Assembly: GCA_036186865.1 (NCBI GenBank) | Contig: AP025048.1 | Location: forward strand, 29,848,776 to 29,912,775 | Direction: 5' to 3' | Length of the DNA stretch: 64,000 nt | From: Eustoma russellianum | Lineage: Eukaryota > Streptophyta > Magnoliopsida > Gentianales > Gentianaceae | Shown here: one piece after another, positions 1-9,676 of the stretch | How the letters are laid out: each line of letters opens with the position of its first letter | How positions within the stretch are numbered: the first letter of the stretch is position 1 | The notes under the pieces: generated by a model | Seen by the model: the letters and a program-made list of their open reading frames with translations, nothing else | Databases searched by the model: none | What the model was told of the DNA's origin: nothing | Made by a program: the position numbers and the translations under genes

Positions 1-769
1 TATTTAATTTGATACAATAATGTACAATCAATCATCTAACTAAGGAAAGATTTTCTTTCCTAACACTTCTTAAACCGACATCCGCCTCCCTCGCCACTCT
101 TGCCCCACTCAACACATTGAAAATATACAACTACTAAGCCTTCCGCTACCCTTTCCACCTGCCTCCTACAGTTCCCCCTGCCTCATCTTTATCTCTTTAA
201 CACAGCACCACTCCCGATTTACAACTCCATTACCTTTGTTGGTGTTGAAAAAAAAGACGACAGCAATACTTACCTAGTATATCACAACGATACTAAAAGC
301 TATTGTTAGGGTCTGAAAAGGTGAGAAGCAACTTCTATGCCAAAAGATATATAGTTTGTTTCCCGTGAGAGCTCTGATTGTATATGTATCTGCATGATGG
401 CATAGTAATACGTACCTAGTATATCACAACTATACCAAAAGCTATTGTTATGGTCTGAAAATGGTGAGAAGCAACTTCCATCCCAAAGGATAGATAGTTT
501 TTTTTTCCGTGAGAGCCCTGCTTGTATATGTACCTGCATGATGACATAATAATAGAGATATAGTGTGCTAGTGTGTTAGTGAGGGAATTTAGTAAATGCA
601 AATAGAAAGTTTCCGATATTAAAATAGCGCCATGTATATGTATAAACAATGGAACACAAAAAGAAAGACAGAATTCAACTCAATTCGGAGCAAGTTCGAG
701 GCATGGAGCTTCGGCGTAGAACAAATACGATCTATGGCTATGGGTTTGGGATGTCAAGATCGACGCTTC
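1..769. other. Non-coding left edge
   Basis: I see no convincing gene here. The stretch is AT-rich with a C-rich patch at about 60-230. It contains the two-copy tandem duplication listed separately (264-547). Short reading frames on the minus strand at 306-649 are simply translations of that duplication. Confidence 0.6.
264..547. repeat. Two-copy tandem duplication, period about 142 bp
   Basis: The phrase acctagtatatcacaac occurs at 272 and again at 414. It is followed in both copies by the same series of words (aaagctattgtta, ggtctgaaaa, gtgagaagcaacttc, gtgagagc, tgcatgatg). The copies differ by scattered substitutions and small indels, so the duplication is not recent. Confidence 0.85.
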
Positions 770-1560
770 ATCGGTGAATTAAAGAACCCTCAAGCCTCAT
801 ACTAATGCAATCAAATCTCATCTCAGTGAGAACAAGAGGGATTAAAATTTTGTTTGTCATTGATCGATCCGGTTACCATTAACACATCCCCTTTTTTCCA
901 TCATATGTTCAATCTTGTGCATATAGATGAGAAATAGTTTTACATGTCAAATGTCAACTAGCGATGCTATCTTTTTCCCGATGAGACAAAGCCATTACGC
1001 ACATGTAAAAACAAGAGGTTTCTCACCAAAGTCATGTTTCTGGCAGCGGTAGCACGACCAGTTTGATGATTTGTGGAATGTCTATTCTCTGGAAAAATTG
1101 GAATTTTTCCATTCGTTATCAGAGAGCCAGCAAAGCGCAGTATTAAAAATCGCAGAGCAGGGAAATTAGAAATAAAATCTTTGATGTTCATCACCAAAGA
1201 GGTGATTCGCTCTGTTTCGATTGACCAAGTCCTCAGCAATTCGATCCAAATGAACATCATTTGCATCAAAGACGATTTATATTCAACAAAATAATGCGAA
1301 ACAATTATTGATGTTGATGATGAGAAATGGGAACAAGCTGCTACAGTAGAGGTATATGATTTTCATCTTCAATCCAGCCGGCAAATAGCCCAGATATGAA
1401 TTTATTGGACCTGGGGTTTTTTCGAGCAATCCAATCACTTCGATATCAAAAAGCTCCCCGGAATATTGATGACTTATGCAGTTTTGAAGGCTTTTGATGA
1501 GTTATCTCCACAATGCTTAAACAAGGTCAAAAAAAAATGAAAACAAAAGACCAATCGAAA
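770..1560 (+). pseudogene. Mariner-like (Tc1/mariner) transposase relic
   Basis: Translating with frame changes recovers the order expected of a plant mariner-like transposase. A PHTNAIKSHLSENK-like segment lies near 797. VHIDEK followed by a stop and FYM is near 917-950 and corresponds to the HIDEKWF region carrying the first catalytic Asp. VMFLAAVARP is near 1032 and FSGKIGIFPFVIREPAKRS near 1087. SPDMNLLDLGFFRAIQSL is near 1391 and carries the last Asp of the DD39D triad. Family knowledge supplies the motif identities; the order and spacing are seen directly. Several frameshifts and stops show it is dead. Terminal inverted repeats were not located. Confidence 0.8.
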
Positions 1561-1736
1561 TAGGCTTTCATTTTGAAATTAAGGAGAAATCACCTATGTC
1601 TATCTATTGATGGGACAATCCGTTATTCATTCAACAGAATGACTTGTCAGGTAACCCCAGATGCATTAACTCGGTACTCAACACACGGTGTTGTGGTGCC
1701 TTGAATTGAGTACCGACAGCACTCAGAAACAGGGTC

Positions 1737-1957
1737 TGTTGAAATTATTATAGCCGTTGATGATAAATCATTTTCTAGATGATGTATTACTAGAAAGTAG
1801 GCGTTGTAACTTTCTTTCTCTCTCCATCTCTGATGTATATATATCTATGCTGTATATCAAACTGATTACAATGAAGTGTAATTTTACACTACTTCATAAT
1901 TCTCCACTGGTCTGTTTACTAACTATTCTTTATCATTCCAATTCAATAATCTCTACA
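1737..1957 (+). repeat. 5' LTR of element A
   Basis: It begins tgttgaaattatta and ends tctaca, and is followed at 1958 by TGGTATCAGAG, the complement of the plant initiator tRNA-Met 3' end. It matches 7427-7646 apart from a gc/cg swap and a one-base indel in the gtgtaattttacacta stretch. Confidence 0.95.
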
Positions 1958-2868
1958 TGGTATCAGAGAAAGGTTGAAGGAGACAACATTCTTCCATATC
2001 TTTATTTATTTTCTCTGAAAGTGCTGTTGAAAATAGTCTCAGTGAGCAGATTCAAATCTTCAATAGAGATCATAGTATCACAAATCTTCTTCACTCCAGT
2101 TATTCAAATTTATTGATCAAAGAGCATCGTTTATTGCTGTGTTTTGATCACAACAAGAACCTGTGCACAGAGGAACTGATTACATCGAAGAAGAAGACTT
2201 CTTGAGGAAGAAGGGAACAATGTAGGCTCAAAAAGACCAGAATATCCCAATAATCTCTTATGTTTCCAAGGGCTTTTTCGTCAATTACTGAAAATTCTAT
2301 TTTTCCTTGAAAGCTCTGTCACATAGTTTTTCGTGGCATTAAAAATTACCAAAAACTCTTCAACTTGTTAAAGGCAAGTGGACATCTGATATTACGTGTC
2401 CACAGTGCATGCATAAAGAAAGACATGTATTGATTTACGTGTCCCTTATTTTTCAAATTGTAACCATCTGGGTAGTCTGCATGCAAAAGCATTAATCGTA
2501 CTGCCAGGTGTATATTTTTGTGAAAGACGAAAAAGGGGGGCTAGCTGTGCCTCATATTTCACAACTTTTATTTTTAATTTTTGGGAACATTAATTCCAAC
2601 GCAAAGAGGTACAACTTGGGAAAACAATTTATTACTATCTTGTACTTGTTCATCTGCACACGCCACTTCTCTCTTTAATGCAACCCAAAAATTTATCCCA
2701 TCGGTCTCTTTCATTTCTTCGTGTACTCCACCATTTCGTGTTCTTTCATCCTTTATATTTCTGAAAAAGGTTCCTAGATCTCTATCACCTTCCTTCTATC
2801 ATCAGAAGAAAAAAAAACATTTTTCTCCAAAGTGTTAACATTTCTGTTCATCCATACCTTCTGTTAAC

Positions 2869-4044
2869 ATGGCGGATCAAGGGACCGAAACTACATCAGT
2901 GCATGTAGGAGAAAAAACATCTGGATCTGGATCTGGATCTGGTGGATCAGTTGGGTCTAGTTCCATCTTGGACTCAACATCTGTAATCATCACAAATCAG
3001 AATTTGCATGGTGGTAATTACCTCCCATGGAGCAGAGCTGTGGAGTTGTTCATTGTTGGCCGAGGGAAGAAAGAATACTTGTCTGAAAAAATGGTGGTTC
3101 CAGCAGAAACTGATGACAAGTTTGCAACTTGGGAGGCTGAGAACTCCATGATTATGTCATGGCTACTTGGTTCTATGACACCGGAGGTTAGTAACACTTT
3201 TATGTTGTATCCAACCGCAGCAGCAATTTGGAAAGCAACTAGGGAGATGTACTCCAAAAGAGATAACATCTCAGAACTGTACGAACTAGAAACTCAACTT
3301 AAGGACCTCAAACAAGGTGACCAGACAGTAAGCAAATTCTTTAGTAACTTATCACAAATCTGGCAGCACATTGATTCCTTGGAGGTTCATCGGTGAGAAT
3401 GTCATGTTGATGGTTTATTATATAAGAACATAAAAGAAACCAGAAGACTGTTTGGTTTTTTATCTGGATTGCACAAGGATTTTGACGCAGTAAGAGGAAG
3501 GATTCTGGGAACAAAACCACTACCTAATATGAATACTGCTTTTTTGGAAGTCCGTCAAGAAGAAAGTCGTCTCAAAGTGATGATGGGACCAGTTTTGATC
3601 CCATCAGAGTCATCAGCACTTGCATCAAACTCATCTGCTCCTTTAACACAAGAGAAGGACATTAAGCAAGACACTAGCCCGATGGTTAGGAAAATTGGTT
3701 CTAAGTCCAGTAATTATGCTAAGAAATATTGTAAATACTGTCACAGAGATGGACATCTTGTTGAGGAATGCTACAGGAGACCAGGGTCGACAGTTAAACC
3801 CACTCCATTTTTTAGGCAAAACAATCAAAGGCAGAATTATTCTGGAAGGTCAGACTCAGGTGGCTCATGGCGGTCAAATGCTGATTTCTGGCGTCCTCCT
3901 AGAGCTGCAGTAGCTGAATCTGAGGCTAATACGGGACCAATATTCAGAATTCAAGTGACCAAATCAGGGCAACCATGGCCAGCTCAGGTAATGGTGGTAA
4001 GTCTTTTAGGTGGATTATTGACTCAGGTGCAACTTACCATATGA
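2869..4044 (+). pseudogene. gag region of copia element A (broken)
   Basis: Encodes the nucleocapsid precursor of a copia element. The start at 2869 opens MADQGTET followed by a Gly/Ser run; NYLPWSRAVELFI is typical of the copia gag N-domain. A TGA closes the first segment at 3394-3396. The second segment, from about 3469, carries the zinc knuckle CKYCHRDGHLVEEC (CX2CX4HX4C) at about 3730-3771. The frame then moves into the protease frame near 3975-4044. A leader of about 910 bp separates the 5' LTR from this start. Confidence 0.88.
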
Positions 4045-7000
4045 CATACAACAAGTCTCTACTCAGTTTCTTTAAACCATTTAATACTCCTAGGAAGGTT
4101 AAAATTGCCAATGGTGATAACATTGAGATTCTGGGGTATGGAAATATACAAGTTGCAAATAAACTAACTCTTAGACATGTACTTTACGTTCCTGGTTTGG
4201 ATTGTAATCTTATCTCAGTTAGACAATTAATGATTGATAACAACTGCTTGACTGTTTTTTCTCCTAATCAGTGTTACTTCCTGTCTTCTGATTCTTCATG
4301 CTTTCAGGAGAAAGCTATGAAGGAGGGGGTCACCAAGGGGATGATTGGTAGTGCTAATCATCAGAGTGGATTGTATTTTCTGGAAACTAGCAGATCGGGA
4401 GATTTTGAAAGCTATTCTAGTGTGTATTCTGTTATGAACAATAGTTATGTTCCTAGAATAGACAATTCTAGAATAGCACTTATTTTGTTATGGCACAAGA
4501 GGTTAGGTCATCCTAATTTTTTGTACTTGAAGAAAATCAAGCTTGACTTATTTAATGGAATTTCTTTAAACTGTCTCAAATGTGAAACATGTTTGTATGG
4601 CAAGCAGTCCAGGGTTCAATATCCTGCAAAGATCTATAAGGAAAGTAAGCCTTTTAATCTTGTCCATTCGGATATCTGGGAACCTTCTAGGGTCCTAAAT
4701 GTAAATGGTAGTAGATGGTTTGTTATATTTATAGATGATCATACAAGGGTGGTTTGGATCTATTTGATGAAACATAAGTCAGAACTATCCCAAGTATTTA
4801 AACTGTTCATCTATCTGATTCAAAATCAGTTTAATACTTGCATTAAGAACTTTAGGTCAGATAATGGGAGTGAATTCTTAGATAAGGAAGTTAAGTCTTT
4901 TTTGGAAGAAAAAGGGATTCACCATCAGACATTTAATGTATATACTCTCCAACAGAATGGGGTAGCAGAAAGGAAGCATAGGCACATCTTAGGTGTGGCT
5001 AGGTCCTTAATGTTCTCCATGAATGTCCCTAAGTATTTATGGGGGGAAGCTGTTCTCACAGCCACTTACTTAATAAACAGGATGCCTTCTAGGGTGCTCA
5101 ATTTTACTAGTCCAAGAAATAAATGGCTTAGTATCTTTCCTCACTGTCTTTTATTATCTGAACTTCCTTTGAAGACTTTCGGCTGCATTGTGTATATGTA
5201 TCTACAATCTCAGTTCAGGGGAAAATTGGACAAGAGATCCATCAAGTGCATTTTTCTTGGGTATTCAGGATCTAAAAAGGGGTACAAGTGCTTTTGCCCT
5301 CAAACCAGGAAAGTCTATATTACTCTAGATGTTTCATTTGATGAAAATTCTCCTTATTTCACATCTCCAGTAATAGACATTACCAATAGAGAGCAGGAAA
5401 ACTATTGGAGCATTATTGATGTTTCAATCGTGGGTGGTGATTCCAGCTCTAACACAGAAGAGACTAGGTACTTGACAGTATCTGAGGAAAACCTCAATGG
5501 TTAAGGAATCTGCCTCTTCTGAAGATAACCAGGAGGTGCCAACCAACAGGACTCAAATACCAATTACTCAGGTATATACCAGAAGGAAGCAACAGGTACC
5601 TTTAACTAATCCCTTAACTGATTCTTCTCACTTACAATTTGAGTCTATGTTTCCAAGTACTCCATCAGTCTATAGTGAACCTGGTTCAGACACCCATCAG
5701 GAGTCTGATTTGCCTATTGCGGTAAGAAAGGGCACTCGCGAATGCTTAAAATATCATAAGTTTTTGAGTAATAAAGGTTATTTATCTATATATCCTTTGA
5801 ATAAAGTTGTGTCATATGACAGATTAGAACCTGCATTCAAGTTATTCACAACTAGACTTGATACTGAGGCTATACCAACATCAATTGAACATGCCTTATG
5901 TCAAAAGGAATGGAAACAAGCTGTTCACGATGAGATGAGAGCTTTCATTAAGAACAATACTTGGGAACTTGTTCCTAGACCAAAACATATATCACCAGTA
6001 GGTTGCAAATGGGTTTTCTCTTTGAAATACAACTCAGATGGGTCTCTTAACCGCTATAAAGCTAGACTTGTTGCAAGAGGGTTCACCCAGTCATTTGGTA
6101 TAGATTATGCTGAAACATTTGCTCCAGTAGCTAAGTTGAATACCATTAGGATCATTTTCTCAGTAGCTGTTATTTTGGACTGGAAACTGGTACAACTTGA
6201 TATTAAGAATGCCTTTCTCAATGGAGAATTACAAGAACTAGTATATATGAGTATACCCCCTGGTTTTGAGTCTGCTGAAACTAATGGAAAAATCTGCAAG
6301 CTAAAGAGATCAATTTATGGTTTAAAACAATCCCCTAGGGCTTGGTTTAGTAAATTTACTGAAGTTCTCATTGTGTACGGTTTTAAGCAAGCTCAAAGTG
6401 ATCACACTTTATTTGTTCATATTAATAACAAGAACATTACCATTCTTATAGTATATGTGGATGACATTATTTTAACAGGTAATAGTAATTCAGAGATTGA
6501 AAAAGTTAAGAAATACCTTGCTTCAGAATTTGAGGTCAAAGACCTTGGATCTTTGAGATACTTCCTAGGAATGGAAGTAGGAAGAAGTAAAACTGGGATG
6601 ATTATTTCACAAAGAAAGTATGTGTTAGATCTTTTGCAAGAAACAGATATGATGGGATGTAAACCTGTCTCAACCCCAATGGAACCCGGAAGTACACATG
6701 TTGCTGACTCTCAGAAGGGTGAGGTACTTTTGGATATACATTCATATCAAAAACTTGTTGGTAAGTTGATTTATTTATCACATACAAGACCAGACATTTG
6801 TTATTCAGTTAGCTTTGTTAGTCAGTTTATGCATTCTCCAACAAATTTGCACTTACAAGCGGTGATGAGAATACTTAGGTACCTAAAGGGAGCTCCTAAT
6901 CAGGGATTGTTCTTTGGCAAACATGAGTGTAGAGAAATACAAGTGTTCACTGATGCAAATTGGGGAGGTTCTAAAAGTGACATGAGATCAACCTTCGGAT

Positions 7001-7432
7001 ATGGAACTTTTCTATGGGGGCAACTTGGTAACATGGAGAAGCAAGAAGCAATCAGTTGTGACCCGTAGCAGCGCTGAAGCAGAATTGAGAGCATTAGCAC
7101 TTGGAATTTGTGAAGGTCTGTGGATAAAAAGAGTTTTAAGGGATATAAATCAAGATAGTACTAGTCTACAGATTAAAGCCTTTTGTGTCAACATTTCTGC
7201 GATTCATATGGCTGAGAATCCAGTGCATCATGATAAAACAAAGCATGTGGAGATTGACCTGCACTTTATTAGAGAAAAATTGGGGGATCAGTCACTAAGC
7301 ATTCAACATATTCCTTCTTCAGAACAAGTTGCTGACATTCTCACTAAGTTTGTATCTCCTAGTCTATTTCATAAATTGTTATCCAAGCTTGGATGTTTAA
7401 ATGTATATACCAAGCTTGAGGGGGAGTGTTGA
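3975..7432 (+). pseudogene. pol region of copia element A (frameshifted)
   Basis: The protease active site DSGAT is at about 4020. The GAG-pre-integrase motif LWHKRLGHP is near 4488. The integrase core has HSDIWEPS (Gly of the usual WGPS replaced by Glu), DDHTR, and RSDNGSEF...QQNGVAERKHR. After a frame change near 5500 the reverse transcriptase follows: WVFSLKYNSDG, KARLVARGF, and the catalytic YVDDIILTG near 6453. RNase H starts at FTDANWGG (about 6947) and continues in another frame from about 7001 (SSAEAELRALALGICEGLW). At least two frameshifts separate the pieces, so no single polyprotein can be made. Confidence 0.92.
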
Positions 7433-7646
7433 AATTATTATAGCCGTTGATGATAAATCATTTTCTAGATGATGTATTACTAGAAAGTAGCGGTTGTAAC
7501 TTTCTTTCTCTCTCCATCTCTGATGTATATATATCTATGCTGTATATCAAACTGATTACAATGAAGTGTAATTTACACTACTTCATAATTCTCCACTGGT
7601 CTGTTTACTAACTATTCTTTATCATTCCAATTCAATAATCTCTACA
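7427..7646 (+). repeat. 3' LTR of element A
   Basis: Starts tgttgaaattatta directly after the polypurine tract and ends tctaca. It is followed by gggac, the near-duplicate of gggtc at the 5' flank. Confidence 0.95.
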
Positions 7647-7649
7647 GGG

Positions 7650-7952
7650 ACTACACGGGGTCCCTTATTAAAAGAGCTTTTGTATTGCATAGCTACTTGA
7701 TCACTCAACTGGATGACCTATTGGATTCCTTGCTTGCATCCCTTATTGGAATTGAACTAGCAGTTAAGCGCTTAGATCACTTCTTCGGGCGAAGAGCAGA
7801 TTTGCTTGACAAAAAAACTGTTTTTTAAATCTCTGCAAGTGTGTATATCTGAAGTAATAAAACACTTGAGAGAAAACGAATATGATGTTCCTCGTATTGG
7901 AAAGACAAGAATAGAGCACGAAGGCCGATTTCCTGTTTCCCTGTGTTGTGAT
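7650..7952 (+). pseudogene. Unidentified coding-like ORF pair downstream of element A
   Basis: Two overlapping + frames look protein-coding. The first (about 7650-7829) reads SLIKRAFVLHSYLITQLDDL and continues through LAVKRLDHFFGRRADLLDKK to a stop. The second picks up at the T-run near 7824 with FKSLQVCISEVIKHLREN, then EYDVPRIGKTRIEHEGRF, and ends at about 7952. Joined across the homopolymer they give about 100 residues of helical, charged sequence. I do not recognise the family and it does not match the TSK protein as I know it. It could be an exon of a host gene cut by element A, or a relic. The frame runs up to the target-site edge of A. Confidence 0.35.
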
Positions 7953-8220
7953 TAGGATTATGTCAGAGGCTTTCAAGTGGATAATGTCGTTTTTTTTTTA
8001 TTATCTTTTTTACATTTGTTGTTTGCTTTTCTTGTTTATATTGATGATTTTGGTGAATTTATATGGCATTGCTGATGATGTTTCTGTTTTGTGGCAACAA
8101 TTAAGTGGTGTACCTTAATGTTTCAATAGAAGAACAGGGGTTCTCTGATTTGTTTGAAAGAAAAAAAAAAGATAGTGTCTTTGTGTGATTTCAAATGTTC
8201 AAGAACATGGCTGAAGAAAT

Positions 8221-8409
8221 CCGGATGAGATCCTAGGAGGCTAAAAGTGAAGTAGAATATGAGGCCTCCAATCACGCGTCGCCACGTGTACATATGCAGT
8301 TTTTTTAAGGGAAAAAATTGCAGCATCTATTTGCTTTTTTACACGTGGCGGCGCGTGATTGGAGGCCTCATATTCTACCTCACTTTTAGCCTCCTAGAAT
8401 CTCATCCAG
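8221..8409. mobile_element. Foldback MITE, about 70-bp inverted arms
   Basis: The left arm 8221-8290 (core ggctaaaagtgaagtaga and gaggcctccaatcacgcg) is repeated in inverted form at 8340-8409 with about four mismatches, around a loop of about 50 bp. No coding capacity. A diverged member of the same family is at 61703-61876. Confidence 0.85.
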
Positions 8410-8726
8410 AAGAAACCCAAGTGCTTTAGACGATCCATAACACAACTTGTAAAACTACGTGTTACATGGACTCAAAAACAAAGCATTGCATTTCTATTGA
8501 AATCAAGTTTCTTACAGCAGTATTTTAGGCCAAAGAAATTACAGGAGCACGCAGCCAAAATGGTGAAGCTGAAAAGCGCATTTAATGCTATCTGCTCTAC
8601 AATTAATAGAGGGTAAAATGGGTAATTCATTGATAAGACTCTTCTTAACTTGAGAACTAGACAACAAATTGGGACATCCATATATAGTAATGTGGACCGT
8701 TGAAGCGGATGGATCATCATCATCAA

Positions 8727-8727
<1 letters not shown>

Positions 8728-8812
<85 letters not shown>
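8728..8812. repeat. (ATT)n microsatellite
   Basis: About 28 uninterrupted ATT units, preceded by a short cat run. It generates spurious poly-Leu and poly-Asn reading frames on the two strands. Likely length-polymorphic. Confidence 0.98.
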
Positions 8813-8814
<2 letters not shown>

Positions 8815-8849
8815 AAAGCTTTTGACAATTATCATGTTGAAGGGCTTGA

Positions 8850-9030
8850 CATAGTTATAAAAGCTGTAACTATTTGGCCTAAGGTCTAGGGTTCAGATTG
8901 TAGAAATAATTTTTGTTACATTAAGGTAAGGCTGTGTAAAGCAAGCCTAAATAACCCTCACCCTTCTGCGGAATTTGCACAAGCAGTATCCTTATATGCA
9001 AATGGACTATGACCCCCCCCCCCCCCCCCG
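8850..9030 (+). mobile_element. Diverged tRNA-derived SINE
   Basis: The stretch has a B-box-like gggttcagatt followed by aaggtaaggctgtgtaaa and a ...cccttctgcgg...ttgcacaagca segment. These resemble, in the same order, the SINE copies at 12620-12805 and 38345-38530. It ends in an 18-base C run (9013-9030). Assignment is by resemblance only. Confidence 0.45.
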
Positions 9031-9120
9031 GTTTTTGACAGCTATCATGTTCCATCATGCTAGAGAACTTCCTTGATTTAGTAAATTGTTTAGCAGTACT
9101 AGTTTTTACAATTGTAATTA

Positions 9121-9366
9121 TATATTTCCTCTGTCCTAAATTGTTTGTAATTGTCAAACTTGTACAGTTTAAGACGCATTTAGTCAAAAACTTGTTTAAT
9201 GCATGTATTCTCAACATGCCATTAAAAAAGCCTTTGGTCTTATATGTATGCAATTAGTAAGGCTATAATTAGTAAACTAACTACTCTTTATCATGCACGG
9301 TATATGGAGAAAGAAATTGGATCGGATGAAAACAGAAAGGACATATAAAGTGGGACGAAAGGAGTA
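9121..9366. mobile_element. Stowaway-like MITE
   Basis: The left end atatttcctctgtcct and right end gggacgaaaggagtat are imperfect inverted repeats (about 10 of 16 positions) of the ctccctccgtccc type that marks plant Stowaway/mariner MITEs, and TA lies at both borders. About 245 bp, AT-rich, non-coding. Confidence 0.65.
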
Positions 9367-9375
9367 TTTCTCAAG

Positions 9376-9468
9376 TTGCCAATGATGTTCCAATACTCCT
9401 TTTAGAAAGCGCAGCTTCTGAAATACCAGAGGAAATGAATACATCATTTATCCCATATGAGAATTTCA
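9376..9468 (+). CDS. Possible upstream TSK exon (candidate)
   Basis: An open frame of 31 codons lies between a possible acceptor (ctcaag) and donor (TTTCA|gttaag) and reads ANDVPILLLESAASEIPEEM then NTSFIPYENF. The acidic, Ser/Pro-rich composition suits the linker between the N-terminal repeats and the LRRs of TONSOKU, and the position just upstream of the clear TSK exons fits. I could not match it residue by residue. The exons that should lie between this one and 9677 are absent, and the assembly gap is in that interval. Confidence 0.3.
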
Positions 9469-9568
9469 GTTAAGATGCTAAAATGAAAGGTGGCATTCTG
9501 TTACAGTGAGGGGTGGGGGGATTATTTGGATGTTATACTTTCGGAGGTTGCTTTTTTTTTTTTTTTTT

Positions 9569-9578
9569 NNNNNNNNNN
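9569..9578. other. Assembly gap of 10 N in a poly-T tract
   Basis: Ten Ns are flanked by T runs (9552-9568 and 9579-9605). The true size is unknown. It lies 98 bp before the first clear TSK exon, so it may hide the missing upstream exons. Confidence 0.99.
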
Positions 9579-9676
9579 TTTTTTTTTTTTTTTTTTTTTT
9601 TTTTTGTGCAATTTCATTGTCTCATTGTTTACAAGCATAACTTTTTCAGTAAGATTATTTACTTTGGTATCCACAG

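Larger units (their letters stand above)
1737..7646 (+). mobile_element. Ty1/copia LTR retrotransposon A
   Basis: A complete-length element of about 5.9 kb with two LTRs of about 220 bp (TG...CA), a tRNA-iMet-type primer site straight after the 5' LTR (TGGTATCAGAG at 1958), a long leader, gag, and pol in copia order (protease, integrase, RT, RNase H). A polypurine tract (gagggggag, 7418-7426) sits directly before the 3' LTR. Flanks gggtc (1732-1736) and gggac (7647-7651) form a 5-bp target duplication with one mismatch. The LTRs differ at only about three positions, so insertion is fairly recent. The coding region is broken by a stop and several frameshifts. Its gag-pol is closely related to that of element E, but the LTRs are not. 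Confidence 0.95.

Noticed and set aside
8539..8854. ORFs with long Asn or Leu runs on the two strands.
   Set aside because: They are translations of the (ATT)n microsatellite.
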